This document shows positions 39,527 to 47,609 of a DNA stretch of 64,000 nucleotides, in pieces. The stretch's first letter is position 1. The number at the start of each line of letters is the position of its first letter. The notes below the pieces were generated by a model. It searched no databases. It had not been told where the DNA came from and was given only the letters and a program-made list of their open reading frames with translations. This stretch comes from Beduinella massiliensis (GTDB lineage: Bacteria > Bacillota > Clostridia > Christensenellales > Aristaeellaceae), in the NCBI RefSeq assembly GCF_900199405.1, contig NZ_LT963430.1, positions 2,449,605 to 2,513,604 on the forward strand, written 5' to 3'. The position numbers were made by a program, and so were the translations under genes.

Positions 39527-39762
39527 TCATCGTTCTGCCTCGATAAACCCGCTGTCTCCGTCGTGGTATAAGTGTACCACATCCGCCCCCGCCCTGCAAA
39601 TGTAGCGGCTCCCTCCCGCCGGCCTTCAGCAAAGCTGTAAGCCGTACGTCCAGGATGCGGCCGATGCCATACACAAGGGCCAACCTCGCCCTCAAACGAG
39701 AAGCGCGCGAGCACCTCCACGTATATTTTGAACCGTCCTTCCCTTCTGCGCGTCTCATTCAA
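39527..39762 (-). pseudogene. Frameshifted small conserved clostridial protein
   Basis: Three minus-strand frames combine into one small protein. Frame A gives RREGRFKIYVEVLARFSFEG; frame B gives GIGRILDVRLTALLKAGG; frame C gives SRYICRAGADVVHLYHDGD and then GFIEAER with a TGA at 39527-39529. Together these resemble an 80-90-residue clostridial protein with the pattern EVVARF...DRVLDVR...SLKAGG...RYTC...LFYEDGRWFVE. At least two frameshifts and a short deletion are needed. The upstream start is unclear (TTG at 39762). Decay or assembly error are both possible. Confidence 0.55.
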
Positions 39763-39817
39763 GGGGCATTGACGGAAACCGTATGCGCCTTTGGTGGAAC
39801 GCGGTCTGCGGTAATCC

Positions 39818-39825
39818 CATAAAAT
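39818..39825 (+). promoter_or_regulatory. Possible sporulation (sigma-E-like) -10 of cotJ
   Basis: CATAAAAT sits 48 bases before the cotJA start and resembles the sigma-E -10 (CATACAAT). The matching -35 is not clear, so this is tentative. Confidence 0.3.
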
Positions 39826-39872
39826 AAAACTGGCCGCTGATCCTGCGGCCGCAGACTCTTTGAAGAAGGCAG

Positions 39873-40079
39873 ATGATTTTTTTGACGAATATAAATTCGG
39901 GAGCCGTCTCCGCCGACCGCATGCCGCAATGCCCCGCGCTTGCGATGGCCTACGTTCCCATTCAGTCCCTGGATACCATCTACCCGTCCGAGCTGGCCCT
40001 GAAGAGGGGCACGCTGTATCCCGAGCTCGACAAGCCGTTTTGCGGCAAAATGGTGATGGGAGGTGCCCAGTATGCCTGA
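39873..40079 (+). CDS. cotJA: Spore coat-associated protein CotJA
   Basis: 68 residues; the core PALAMAYVPIQSLDTIYPSE near residues 21-40, followed by ALKRGTLYPELDKPF near 42-56, is the CotJA signature. The first gene of the cotJABC operon, expressed in the mother cell during sporulation. The ATG at 39873 has a GAAGAAGG site with rather short spacing; an ATG at residue 17 is an alternative. It overlaps cotJB by eight bases. Marks the host as a spore-former. Confidence 0.85.
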   Translation: MIFLTNINSGAVSADRMPQCPALAMAYVPIQSLDTIYPSELALKRGTLYPELDKPFCGKMVMGGAQYA

Positions 40080-40314
40080 AACCTGCAACGATTACGCGCT
40101 TCCCTTCGCCACCTGGGAGGTTCGTCTCTATTTAGATACCCATCCCAGCGACGCAAGAGCGCTCGCGCTCTATCAGCAGCTCTGTGCGCAGAGCCAGGGG
40201 ATGCAAAACTACGCCTGCCTGCCGGACGGCAACTGCTCCTCCTCACGCTGGGCCTGGATCGACAACCCCTGGCCCTGGGAACCTGAAGCAAATCAGCCGA
40301 TTCGGGGGGTGTGA
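40072..40314 (+). CDS. cotJB: Spore coat protein CotJB
   Basis: 80 residues; LPFATWEVRLYLDTHPSDARAL (in parts, near 10-30) and the C-terminal WIDNPWPWE near 63-71 are typical of CotJB. GGGAGG lies eight bases before the ATG at 40072, which overlaps the cotJA stop. It works with CotJA and CotJC in the inner coat. Lengths and order match Bacillus and Clostridium cotJ operons. Confidence 0.88.
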   Translation: MPETCNDYALPFATWEVRLYLDTHPSDARALALYQQLCAQSQGMQNYACLPDGNCSSSRWAWIDNPWPWEPEANQPIRGV

Positions 40315-40316
40315 CC

Positions 40317-40913
40317 ATGTGGATTTATGAAAAAAAGCTCCAGTATCCCGTCCGCATCGCGCGGACGAATCCCCGCCTGGCACAGGCGATCATCAGCCAG
40401 TACGGCGGACCCGACGGCGAGTTAAGCGCCTCGCTGCGCTATCTCAGTCAGCGCTATTCCATGCCTTACGCCAAGGCCAAGGGCACGCTGACCGATATCG
40501 GTACGGAAGAACTTGCGCATCTGGAAATTGTCGGCAGCATTATCTACCAGCTCACCCGTGACCTTTCGCCGGAGGAGGTGCTCGCCAAGGGCTTTGAAAC
40601 CTATCTGGTGGACCACACCACAGGCGTGTATCCGCAGGCCGCTTCCGGCGCGCCCTACACGGCCGCCTATATTCAGGTGAAGGGCGATCCCATCACCGAC
40701 CTGCACGAGGATATGGCTGCGGAGATGAAGGCGAAGACCACGTATGACAACATCCTGCGCATCAGCGACGACCCGGATGTGAACGACGCCATCCGCTTCC
40801 TGCGTCAGCGCGAGATCGTGCACTACCAGCGTTTCGGCGAGCTGTTAAGGGACGTCCAGGAACACCTCGATTCCGACAACTTCTTCGCCATCAACCCGTC
40901 CTTTGACAAATAA
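40317..40913 (+). CDS. cotJC: CotJC, manganese-catalase-like spore coat protein
   Basis: 198 residues of the non-heme manganese catalase family. MWIYEKKLQYPVRI is the standard CotJC start. Ferritin-like metal ligands appear as GTEELAHLEIVG near residues 60-71 and AAEMKAKTTYD near 136-146, with REIVHYQRFGE near 165-175. The ATG at 40317 is chosen over a GTG at 40311 that overlaps the cotJB stop, because the family begins MWIYE. Probable peroxide removal in the spore. A strong terminator follows. Confidence 0.92.
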   Translation: MWIYEKKLQYPVRIARTNPRLAQAIISQYGGPDGELSASLRYLSQRYSMPYAKAKGTLTDIGTEELAHLEIVGSIIYQLTRDLSPEEVLAKGFETYLVDHTTGVYPQAASGAPYTAAYIQVKGDPITDLHEDMAAEMKAKTTYDNILRISDDPDVNDAIRFLRQREIVHYQRFGELLRDVQEHLDSDNFFAINPSFDK

Positions 40914-40927
40914 TTTCACCCCATATG

Positions 40928-40976
40928 GACGAAGAACGACCGCGAAAACGCGGCCGTTCTTCGTCTATCCTTTTTT
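40928..40976. terminator. Terminator between cotJC and luxS
   Basis: GACGAAGAACG and CGTTCTTCGTC arms with an inner CCGCG/CGCGG stem and a T-run on the plus side. It separates convergent cotJC and luxS. Confidence 0.85.
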
Positions 40977-40985
40977 CGTCTCCGG

Positions 40986-41447
40986 TTACGCCGGGTACGC
41001 CATTCTCTCCGGCGTCCACCCTTCCAGCACGCGCGCATAGGCGGCGGCCTCGCGCCGCGCATCCTCCAGGTCATGTTCCCGATAGTTTCCGCATTCGCGC
41101 GGCCTTGCGCCGGGTATTTCTCCCTCAAACCGCGCAATAAAATCGCACGCTTCGCGCGTGAGCGCAATGGCGTTTTCCCTTGAAAGCCCTTCGCGCGTCA
41201 GGAAATAAAATCCCGTACGGCAGCCCATGGGGCCGAAGTAGACGACCTGATCCCCAAAGCGGCTGTTCCGCACGTAGGTGGCGAACAGGTGCTCAAACGT
41301 GTGCAGCGCGCCGTTGGAAACGTAATCCCCCTGGTTCGGGCGCTTAAAGCGCAGGTCGTACGTGACCACGTCGCCGTCCACGCGCGAGACGTACATGCCC
41401 GGCGTCAAGATGTCGTGATCGATTTGAAAGCTCGCGATCGTCTCCAT
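40986..41447 (-). CDS. luxS: S-ribosylhomocysteine lyase
   Basis: 153 residues. The metal site HTFEH is at residues 49-53, GPMGCRTGFY near 73-82 has the catalytic cysteine, and the third metal ligand is in ECGNYREHDL near 117-126. It splits S-ribosylhomocysteine to homocysteine and DPD, the AI-2 precursor, and so feeds methionine recycling by MetH. It is the last gene of the long minus-strand run from the molybdenum hydroxylase genes, 23 bases after the GNAT gene. Confidence 0.94.
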   Translation of the reverse strand: METIASFQIDHDILTPGMYVSRVDGDVVTYDLRFKRPNQGDYVSNGALHTFEHLFATYVRNSRFGDQVVYFGPMGCRTGFYFLTREGLSRENAIALTREACDFIARFEGEIPGARPRECGNYREHDLEDARREAAAYARVLEGWTPERMAYPA

Positions 41448-41470
41448 ATGTTCTTCCTCCCTCCGGCGCG

Positions 41471-42070
41471 TTACCTCGCCGTGTCCATCAGCTTTTCATA
41501 CGTTCTCGCGTCCAGATGCGCGCGAAGCGTGCGTGCAGCGTCCTCAAACTGGTTTTCATAGTCGCCGAAGCTTTCCGTCTTCAGGGCGTAAAACCCGACG
41601 TCCAGATACAGCCCGATCGCCCTATGGCTCCACGGCTGCGTGTGCAGGTAGACGGGCATCTCGCCCAGGCGCTCGAAAAGGCGCATCGTCTCGTCTACCA
41701 ACGCGCGGCCGATTCCCCTGCCCTGCGAACCGGGCTCGACCGCCAGCCAGTGCAGCGAAGCGACGTCCTCCAAGCCCTTCGGATCGCGCCAGGCGGTGCA
41801 GGTGCCGACCACGCTCCCCTCGCCGTTTACGGCAAACAGGCAGCGGCGTGAAAGCGCCTCCAGATCGTACCGTCCGAGAAAATACGCTTCCACCTGTGCC
41901 TGCACCTTGTCCGGAAAGTCCCCGACCGCCCGTTCGACGCGCGCCCAATTCGGCGCGTCCCCTGGTTCATAAAAGCGAATGCGATGGTCGTACGGCAGCG
42001 TCCATTTTTCCGTTGCCACCTCGTCGCAGCGCATGAGCAGGTTGTAATACGGTATCGTCCGATCCAGCAT
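41471..42070 (-). CDS. GNAT family N-acetyltransferase
   Basis: 199 residues. The N-terminal 40 residues are specific to this protein; the GNAT domain covers about 28-175 with the acetyl-CoA loop VEPGSQGRGIGRALVDETMR near 110-129 and LYLDVGFYALKTE near 152-164. The ATG at 42068-42070 has AAAGGAGG upstream. Substrate unknown. It lies between cobO-like and luxS genes on the same strand. Confidence 0.8.
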   Translation of the reverse strand: MLDRTIPYYNLLMRCDEVATEKWTLPYDHRIRFYEPGDAPNWARVERAVGDFPDKVQAQVEAYFLGRYDLEALSRRCLFAVNGEGSVVGTCTAWRDPKGLEDVASLHWLAVEPGSQGRGIGRALVDETMRLFERLGEMPVYLHTQPWSHRAIGLYLDVGFYALKTESFGDYENQFEDAARTLRAHLDARTYEKLMDTAR

Positions 42071-42134
42071 GCGCCCGCCTCCTTTTTTCTTACATGAGCG
42101 TTCCACTCGGTACCGCCGCGCCCGACGCCTCCCG

Positions 42135-42644
42135 TCAATACTCGATCCCCTGGCGCGCCGCGATCCCGCGCGCGTATGGATGGCGCTCGCAGACCATATG
42201 CGTGATGTAATCGGCCTGCTGCATGACCGGCTCCAGCGCCGCATGCCCCGTCAGCACGACCTCCATCGCAGGCGGCTTGCCTTTGAGGAACGCGACGAGC
42301 GCCTCCTGGGAAAAGACGCCTGCGCTCACGGCGGAAAGCGCCTCGTCCAGCACGAGCAGCTCGCAGCCGCTCTCCGCCGCCCGCCGAAAGTTCTCCGCGT
42401 GGATGCGTGCCGTCTCTTCGCGCTCCGCGTCGTTCATCTGAAAGATAAACTTGTCGTTCGCCTGCCCGCGCAGCACCTTCGCGCCGAGTTTTTCGAGCAT
42501 CGCCACCTCGCTGGACGGCCGATTTTTGAGAAATTGCAGCACCGTCACGCGCATACCCGCGCCCAGTGCGCGCATCGCCAATCCCATGGCCGCCGTGGTC
42601 TTGCCCTTGCCGTCTCCGTAGTAGACGTGTATCAATCCCTGCAT
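42135..42644 (-). CDS. cobO: Cob(I)yrinic acid a,c-diamide adenosyltransferase (CobO/BtuR type)
   Basis: 169 residues. P-loop YYGDGKGKTTAAMGLAMRA near residues 8-26, VLQFLKN near 35-41, and the Walker B-like LLVLDEALSAVSAG near 97-110 are characteristic. It transfers adenosyl from ATP to corrinoid Co(I). It overlaps the MocA-like gene by 13 bases, so it is in the molybdenum hydroxylase operon, although corrinoid adenosylation has no known link to that enzyme. The organism needs B12 for MetH. Confidence 0.9.
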   Translation of the reverse strand: MQGLIHVYYGDGKGKTTAAMGLAMRALGAGMRVTVLQFLKNRPSSEVAMLEKLGAKVLRGQANDKFIFQMNDAEREETARIHAENFRRAAESGCELLVLDEALSAVSAGVFSQEALVAFLKGKPPAMEVVLTGHAALEPVMQQADYITHMVCERHPYARGIAARQGIEY

Positions 42645-43213
42645 GCGCCCTCACGCTTTCTGCCTTCTAACGGCTGATCCATGTCCCACAGTTCCCGCGC
42701 GTCCGTCTGCACGACGCGTACCTCGTCCCGGTGCGCCCGCGCGACGCGCTTTCCGCCCGCGTCGCCCGTGAGCGCCATAAGCTCCGGCAGATAGCGCGCC
42801 GCGAAGACCACGGGGTTTCCCATCGTCTCTCCGCTTCCGAGGCAGGCGATCGTGCAGCCGCCGCGCGCGTATGCCGCGAGCAGACGCTCTACGCTTTCCC
42901 CGCGCAGCCAGGGCTGGTCGCCCACCATGAAGAGGTACGCGTCCATCCCCGTGCAGGCCTCCAGCCCAAGGCGCACAGAGTGGGAGATGCCCGCCTCCGG
43001 CTGGCCGTTCATCACCGGCTGCACGCCCATGCGACGCGCCGCTTCGGCCCGCGCCTGCGTCGAAACGACCGCCACGCGCCGCTGTGCGTCCACGTCACGG
43101 ATGATTTCGAGCGCACGCTCCAGCAGCGTCTTTCCCTCGATGGATTCCGCCAGCTTGTCCCCGCCGTAACGCAGGCTTCTGCCCGCCGCCAGCAGCACGA
43201 CGCCCAGCTTCAT
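42632..43213 (-). CDS. MocA-like molybdenum cofactor nucleotidyltransferase
   Basis: 193-residue nucleotidyltransferase. The N-terminal signature VLLAAGRSLRYGGDKL near residues 6-21, the metal motif VGDQPWL near 97-103, and GNPVVFAARYLPEL near 132-145 match MocA/MobA-like enzymes, which make the cytosine dinucleotide form of the Mo cofactor. It overlaps the Mo-subunit gene by four bases and directly follows it, as expected for cofactor maturation of a molybdenum hydroxylase. In selenium-type loci this protein is often called YgfJ-like. Confidence 0.85.
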   Translation of the reverse strand: MKLGVVLLAAGRSLRYGGDKLAESIEGKTLLERALEIIRDVDAQRRVAVVSTQARAEAARRMGVQPVMNGQPEAGISHSVRLGLEACTGMDAYLFMVGDQPWLRGESVERLLAAYARGGCTIACLGSGETMGNPVVFAARYLPELMALTGDAGGKRVARAHRDEVRVVQTDARELWDMDQPLEGRKREGACRD

Positions 43214-45486
43214 TTCCGCCGCATCCCTTCGAGCACCTTTTCCGGCGTAATGGGCAGTTCGGTCACCCGTACGCCCACCGCGTTGTAGACGGCGTCCGCG
43301 ATCGCGGGCGCGGGGGTGTTGATGACGATTTCACCGATGGACTTCGCACCGAAGGGGCCCGTCGGCTCGTAGCTTGGCGCGAACTCCACGCGGATGCGTC
43401 CCACGTCCAGGCGCGTCGGAATTTTATATTGCAGGAAAGAATTGCTCGCCATCCTCCCCTTACCCGTCATCTGTACATCCTCAAAGAGCGCCATGCCGAT
43501 GCCCTGCGCGATGCCGCCCTCTGTCTGCACGCGCGCGAGGTTCGGATTTACCACCGTGCCGCAGTCCACCACCGCCGCGTAGTCCACCATCTCAACCTTG
43601 CCCGTTTCAGGGTCCACGTCGACCTCCGCGACGCCCGCCATAAAGGGCGGCGGCGAAACGGGCGAACCGTGCGAGCTGCTCGCAAAAATCTCCTCCGCGC
43701 CCGCGGCGAGAGAACGGTTAGCGACGTCGCGCAGGGAGATTTCCCGCCCGCTCGCCGCGTGCAGCACGCGGCGGCCGTCGAACTCCGCCTCCGCCTGCGG
43801 AACCTCCAGCATCCGCGCGCCCGCGGCCTCGATCTGCGAGCGCAGCTGCTCGCAGGCCTTGACCACCGCCATGCCGGTCACATAGGTGGTGCTGGACGCA
43901 TAGGAGCCCGTGTCATAGGGCGACTGGTCGGTGTCCACGCCCGTCACGGTGACGTCGGATACCTCGCAACACAGGCAGTCCGCAGCCATCTGCGCGAGGA
44001 TCGTATCGCAGCCCGTGCCCATGTCGGTCGCGCCGACGGCCATATTGTAGATGCCGTCGTCGCCCACGCGGATGGAGACCGCGGCCGTATCCACGCCTGA
44101 TATGCCCGAGCCCTGCATCGCCAGCGCCAGACCGACCGCGCGGATATGCCCGTTTTCGAGCACGCGGCGCGGATACTTCTCCGCCCAGCCGGTCATCTCC
44201 TTCGCGCGCGCGAGGCAGCGATCCAGCGCGCAGCTCTGCGCTGTCTCGCCGTAATAGGCGGGCATCACGTCGCCCTCGTGCACCATGTTGCGCTCGCGCA
44301 GCGCCGCCGGATCCATGTGCAGCCTGTGCGCGAGCTCGTTTACCGCCGATTCCATCGCGAAGAGCCCTTGCGTCGCGCCATAGCCACGGTACGCGCCGGA
44401 GGACATCGTGTTCGTATACACCACGTCGTAACTGAAGCGAAACGCCCTTGCGCCGGAATAGAGCGGCAGCGACTTGTGCCCGGAAAGGCCCACCGTCGTC
44501 GGGCCGTGCTCGCCGTACGCGCCGGTGTTGGACAGCGTGTGCATGTCCATCGCGCGGATCGTGCCGTCCGCATCCGCGCCCAGTCGCACGCGGATCGTCA
44601 TCGGGTGGCGCGGCGAGGAATAGGTCAGGCTCTCCTCGCGCGTAAAGACGATCTTCGCAGGCCGCCCCGTCTTCATCGTCACCAGCGCGGGATAAATTTC
44701 GCACACCGCCGTCTGTTTCGCGCCAAAGCCGCCGCCGATGCGCGGCTTGAGCACGCGAATCTCGCTCTTTCGCATTTCCAGGGCGTTGGCCAGAATGCGG
44801 CGCACATGGAAGGGGACCTGCGTGGAACTGACGACGTTCAGCCGCCCATACGCGTCCAGATAAGTGTAGGCGCGGAAGGTCTCCATCATGCACTGCTGGT
44901 TCGCCTGCGTGCGGTAGGTGCGCTCCACCACCACGTCGCAGGCCTCAAGCTCCGCGTCCACGTCGCCCTGCTGCGTCACATCGTGCGCGCAGAGGTTGCG
45001 CCTGTTATCCGCACCGACGTCGCAAAGCGCCTTCCAGTCCGCCTCCGGGTGCACGAGCACCGGGTTGTCCAGGGCTTGTTCTGCGTCGAGCACCGCGGGC
45101 AGCACCGCGTACTTCACCCGGATCCGCCTGAGCGCCGCCTCCGCCGCGCGCGCGTCCTCCGCCGCGACGAGGGCCACCGGGTCGCCCACGCAGCGCAGGT
45201 GCTTGTCGAGGATCAGCCGGTCGTAGGGGCTGGGCTCGGGGTAAGTCTGCCCCGCAAGGGTGAAGCGGCTTTGCGGCGCGTCCCGATAGGTCAGCGCGCA
45301 GACGACCCCCGGCGTCTTCAGCGCGCCGGAAACGTCGATCTCCTCGATCATGGCGTTCGCGTGCGGACTGTGCAAAATCTTCACGCACAGGCAGTCTGCG
45401 GGCGCGATGTCGTCCGTATACACGGGTCTGCCGGAAAGCAGCGCCGCGGCGTCCTTCTTGGGAATGCCCTGTCCTACGCTTTTCAT
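43210..45486 (-). CDS. Molybdenum hydroxylase large subunit (XdhA/XdhB-like, molybdopterin-binding)
   Basis: 758 residues. Aldehyde oxidase/xanthine dehydrogenase a/b hammerhead domain at about 10-115, then the Mo-cofactor domains with GGGFGAKQ near 230-237, AYRGYGATQG near 345-354, and a C-terminal GAKSIGEIVINTPAPAI near 717-733 that carries the catalytic Glu (GE). The start at 45486 overlaps the FeS-subunit stop by four bases. With the FeS and FAD genes it forms a three-subunit xanthine dehydrogenase-like enzyme. YqeB/YqeC opposite suggest a selenium-containing centre. Substrate (xanthine, purine, nicotinate) is not resolved. Confidence 0.88.
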   Translation of the reverse strand: MKSVGQGIPKKDAAALLSGRPVYTDDIAPADCLCVKILHSPHANAMIEEIDVSGALKTPGVVCALTYRDAPQSRFTLAGQTYPEPSPYDRLILDKHLRCVGDPVALVAAEDARAAEAALRRIRVKYAVLPAVLDAEQALDNPVLVHPEADWKALCDVGADNRRNLCAHDVTQQGDVDAELEACDVVVERTYRTQANQQCMMETFRAYTYLDAYGRLNVVSSTQVPFHVRRILANALEMRKSEIRVLKPRIGGGFGAKQTAVCEIYPALVTMKTGRPAKIVFTREESLTYSSPRHPMTIRVRLGADADGTIRAMDMHTLSNTGAYGEHGPTTVGLSGHKSLPLYSGARAFRFSYDVVYTNTMSSGAYRGYGATQGLFAMESAVNELAHRLHMDPAALRERNMVHEGDVMPAYYGETAQSCALDRCLARAKEMTGWAEKYPRRVLENGHIRAVGLALAMQGSGISGVDTAAVSIRVGDDGIYNMAVGATDMGTGCDTILAQMAADCLCCEVSDVTVTGVDTDQSPYDTGSYASSTTYVTGMAVVKACEQLRSQIEAAGARMLEVPQAEAEFDGRRVLHAASGREISLRDVANRSLAAGAEEIFASSSHGSPVSPPPFMAGVAEVDVDPETGKVEMVDYAAVVDCGTVVNPNLARVQTEGGIAQGIGMALFEDVQMTGKGRMASNSFLQYKIPTRLDVGRIRVEFAPSYEPTGPFGAKSIGEIVINTPAPAIADAVYNAVGVRVTELPITPEKVLEGMRRK

Positions 45487-45944
45487 CGCGCCGCCTCCTT
45501 TAGTTCCAGATACCGCGCGATCGCCCTCCGCTGGCTCATGTAGCCCGTGCAGCGGCAAAGGTTGCCCGCCAGGAAGCGATCCACCTCGTCCGGCGTCGGG
45601 CGCTCAAGCTCGCGCGCCATGGCCAGCACGTTCATGACGAGCCCCGGGCTGCAAAAGCCGCACTGCTCCGCCCCCTCGTCCGCCAGGCACCGGGCGAGCA
45701 GCTTTGCCTCCTCCTGCAGCCCCTCCAGCGTCACGACCTCGCTGCCCGCGCAGCGCGCAGCCAGCTGACTGCACGAAAGCACGGGCTTTCCGTTCAGATG
45801 CACGGTGCAAAGCCCGCAGTTCGTCGTCTCGCATCCGCACTTCACGCTCTTCATCCCCTGCGCGCGCAGGAATTCAAACAGCGTCGCGTCCGCCGGCACG
45901 TCCGCGCCGACGCGCCTGCCGTTCAGCGTCATCTCAATTCGCAT
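45483..45944 (-). CDS. Molybdenum hydroxylase 2Fe-2S subunit
   Basis: 153 residues with both clusters: a plant-type 2Fe-2S ligand set CGCETTNCGLC (near residues 36-46) plus Cys near 58, and the second cluster CGFCSPG near 94-100 and CRCTGY near 129-134. Moves electrons from the Mo centre to FAD. It overlaps the FAD gene by 11 bases and the large-subunit gene by four. The start at 45942-45944 gives the usual MRIEMTLNGRRV beginning. Confidence 0.92.
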   Translation of the reverse strand: MRIEMTLNGRRVGADVPADATLFEFLRAQGMKSVKCGCETTNCGLCTVHLNGKPVLSCSQLAARCAGSEVVTLEGLQEEAKLLARCLADEGAEQCGFCSPGLVMNVLAMARELERPTPDEVDRFLAGNLCRCTGYMSQRRAIARYLELKEAAR

Positions 45945-46710
45945 AGCGCTTGCCCTCCATCGCATCCTGAACCGCGCGGCGCACGAGCACGTCCGCGATC
46001 TCACGCCGGTATTCCGCGCCTGCGCGCAGATTCGCACCAAAGGGCACGTCTTCCAGCAGCGCCCGCCGGCGCGCATCCGTCAGCTCCGCCTCGTCCGCGC
46101 ACAGCAGCAGCGCCCGCCCGGGGCGCGCCCCCACGGCCACGCGGAGGCCCTTTTCCGTCCGCACTGCGGCCACGGCGAGCATCGGAATGTCCGTAGCGCT
46201 TCGCCGCATCGCGTGATACCCTATCCCCAGCGCGCCCTTCGGCACCGTCACCGAAAGCAGGAGATCCCGCGAAAAGGGCATCTGCTGAAACGCAGCCAAC
46301 GAAACCTCGCCGCCCTTGTGCAGCCGCACCCGCGCGTCCATCGCGAGCAGCAGCGTCGATACATCTGAAAAGCCGAACCGCGCGAATACGCTGCCCCCCA
46401 CGGTCGCGGTATTGCGAAACTGCACGCCCACGATGGGCGAAAGCGCGTGCGAAAACGCGCCGAAGTATTCATTTTGCAGCCGCGCGTCCGTTTCGAGCGT
46501 GCGCAGGGACGCCATCGCGCCCAGCTCAAACGCGTCCTCTTCTTCTTTTACGTAATCAAGGCCGAGCCCGGACAGGTCGATTACCGTCCCCACGGCCTTT
46601 TTCTGCATTCTGAGCCACATATTGCCCGCCATCACGACGTTTTGCCGCTTCTGGCACAGCGCCCACGCCGCTTCCGCCGTCTCCGGCCGGGCGTATTCCC
46701 TGATCGTCAT
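45934..46710 (-). CDS. Molybdenum hydroxylase FAD-binding subunit
   Basis: 258 residues of the CoxM/XdhB type. The FAD region shows VVMAGNMWLRMQKK near 25-38 (a variant of the usual AGGT loop) and TATVGGSVFARFGFSD near 100-115. First gene of the minus operon. A promoter, TTGACA (complement of 46769-46774) and TATAAT (complement of 46746-46751) at spacing 17, lies 35 bases upstream. It hands electrons to NAD+ or another acceptor. Confidence 0.9.
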   Translation of the reverse strand: MTIREYARPETAEAAWALCQKRQNVVMAGNMWLRMQKKAVGTVIDLSGLGLDYVKEEEDAFELGAMASLRTLETDARLQNEYFGAFSHALSPIVGVQFRNTATVGGSVFARFGFSDVSTLLLAMDARVRLHKGGEVSLAAFQQMPFSRDLLLSVTVPKGALGIGYHAMRRSATDIPMLAVAAVRTEKGLRVAVGARPGRALLLCADEAELTDARRRALLEDVPFGANLRAGAEYRREIADVLVRRAVQDAMEGKRYAN

Positions 46711-46745
46711 GCACGTATCCTCCGCAAAATTCGACCTTTTTTCTC

Positions 46746-46812
46746 ATTATAGAAAAGAAACCGGGGCCTGTCAATGCGCCGCGTTGACAGGCGGACGGCG
46801 AAATGGTATCCT
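46746..46812. promoter_or_regulatory. Back-to-back promoters of the molybdenum hydroxylase locus
   Basis: Minus: TTGACA/TATAAT at 46774-46746, spacing 17. Plus: TTGACA (46784-46789) and TATCCT (46807-46812), spacing 17. The two -35 boxes are nine bases apart, so one regulator could govern both arms. Confidence 0.8.
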
Positions 46813-46849
46813 TATCATGATTTTCACAAAAGCATTTTAGGAGGCTCGC

Positions 46850-47587
46850 ATGCTCCTTTCATCCCTTCACATTCGCGGCGGCGACCTCGTATGCGCGGTC
46901 GGCGGCGGCGGCAAGACGTCGCTGCTTCACGCGCTGCGGCGCGCCGCGTGCGAACGCGGCATGACCGCCGTCATCACCACCACCACGCACATGGAGGTGC
47001 CGGGCGCGGACGTGCCGTTCTGCCCGGTCTTTGACCCCGACCGCCTTCGCGCGATACTAGCGGCCCACGGTTACTGCGTGCTCGGCCAGGCGGACGGCCG
47101 GAAGCTCTCCGCCGCGCCGGGCACGGACTTTGGGCAGCTTCGCGCGCTTACGGATCTGACGCTGTGCGAGGCCGACGGCGCGCACCGCCTCTTCTGCAAA
47201 GCGCCCGCCGCGCACGAACCCGTGCTCCCGCCGGAGGCCACGCTCGTCGTAGGCGTGATGGGCGTTCGCGCGCTGGGGCTTCCAATCGAGACGGGCTGTC
47301 ACCGACCGCAGGTCGTCGCGGACGTACTGGGCGTACCGCTCGACGCCGCGCTCACCCCAGAGCACGCCGCACTGCTTCTTTGCAGTCCGCGCGGTCAACG
47401 AAAGGGCGTCGCCCCCGGCATGCGCTACGCCGCGCTCGTCAATCAGGCGGACACGCCGGAGCGGCTTTCCCGTGCGCTCGAGGTAGCGCGGGGATGCGCG
47501 CGACGAGGCGTGCGTGCGCTCGTCACCGCCTTTCATCAGGGGGACGCGCCGCTGTACGTCGTGCCCGATCGGCAGGCGCGCCCTTAA
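46850..47587 (+). CDS. yqeC: YqeC family protein, selenium-type molybdenum hydroxylase maturation
   Basis: 245 residues; N-terminal P-loop VGGGGKTSLLHAL near 17-29, TTTTHMEVP near 43-51, LCEADGAHRLFCKAPAAHEP near 104-123, the last being the YqeC signature. Known as a putative selenium-dependent hydroxylase accessory factor. First gene of the plus arm, followed by yqeB and xdhC. GGAGG site before the ATG. Biochemistry of the protein is not established. Confidence 0.85.
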   Translation: MLLSSLHIRGGDLVCAVGGGGKTSLLHALRRAACERGMTAVITTTTHMEVPGADVPFCPVFDPDRLRAILAAHGYCVLGQADGRKLSAAPGTDFGQLRALTDLTLCEADGAHRLFCKAPAAHEPVLPPEATLVVGVMGVRALGLPIETGCHRPQVVADVLGVPLDAALTPEHAALLLCSPRGQRKGVAPGMRYAALVNQADTPERLSRALEVARGCARRGVRALVTAFHQGDAPLYVVPDRQARP

Positions 47588-47609
47588 CCCATTCTTGAGG
47601 AGGGATTGC

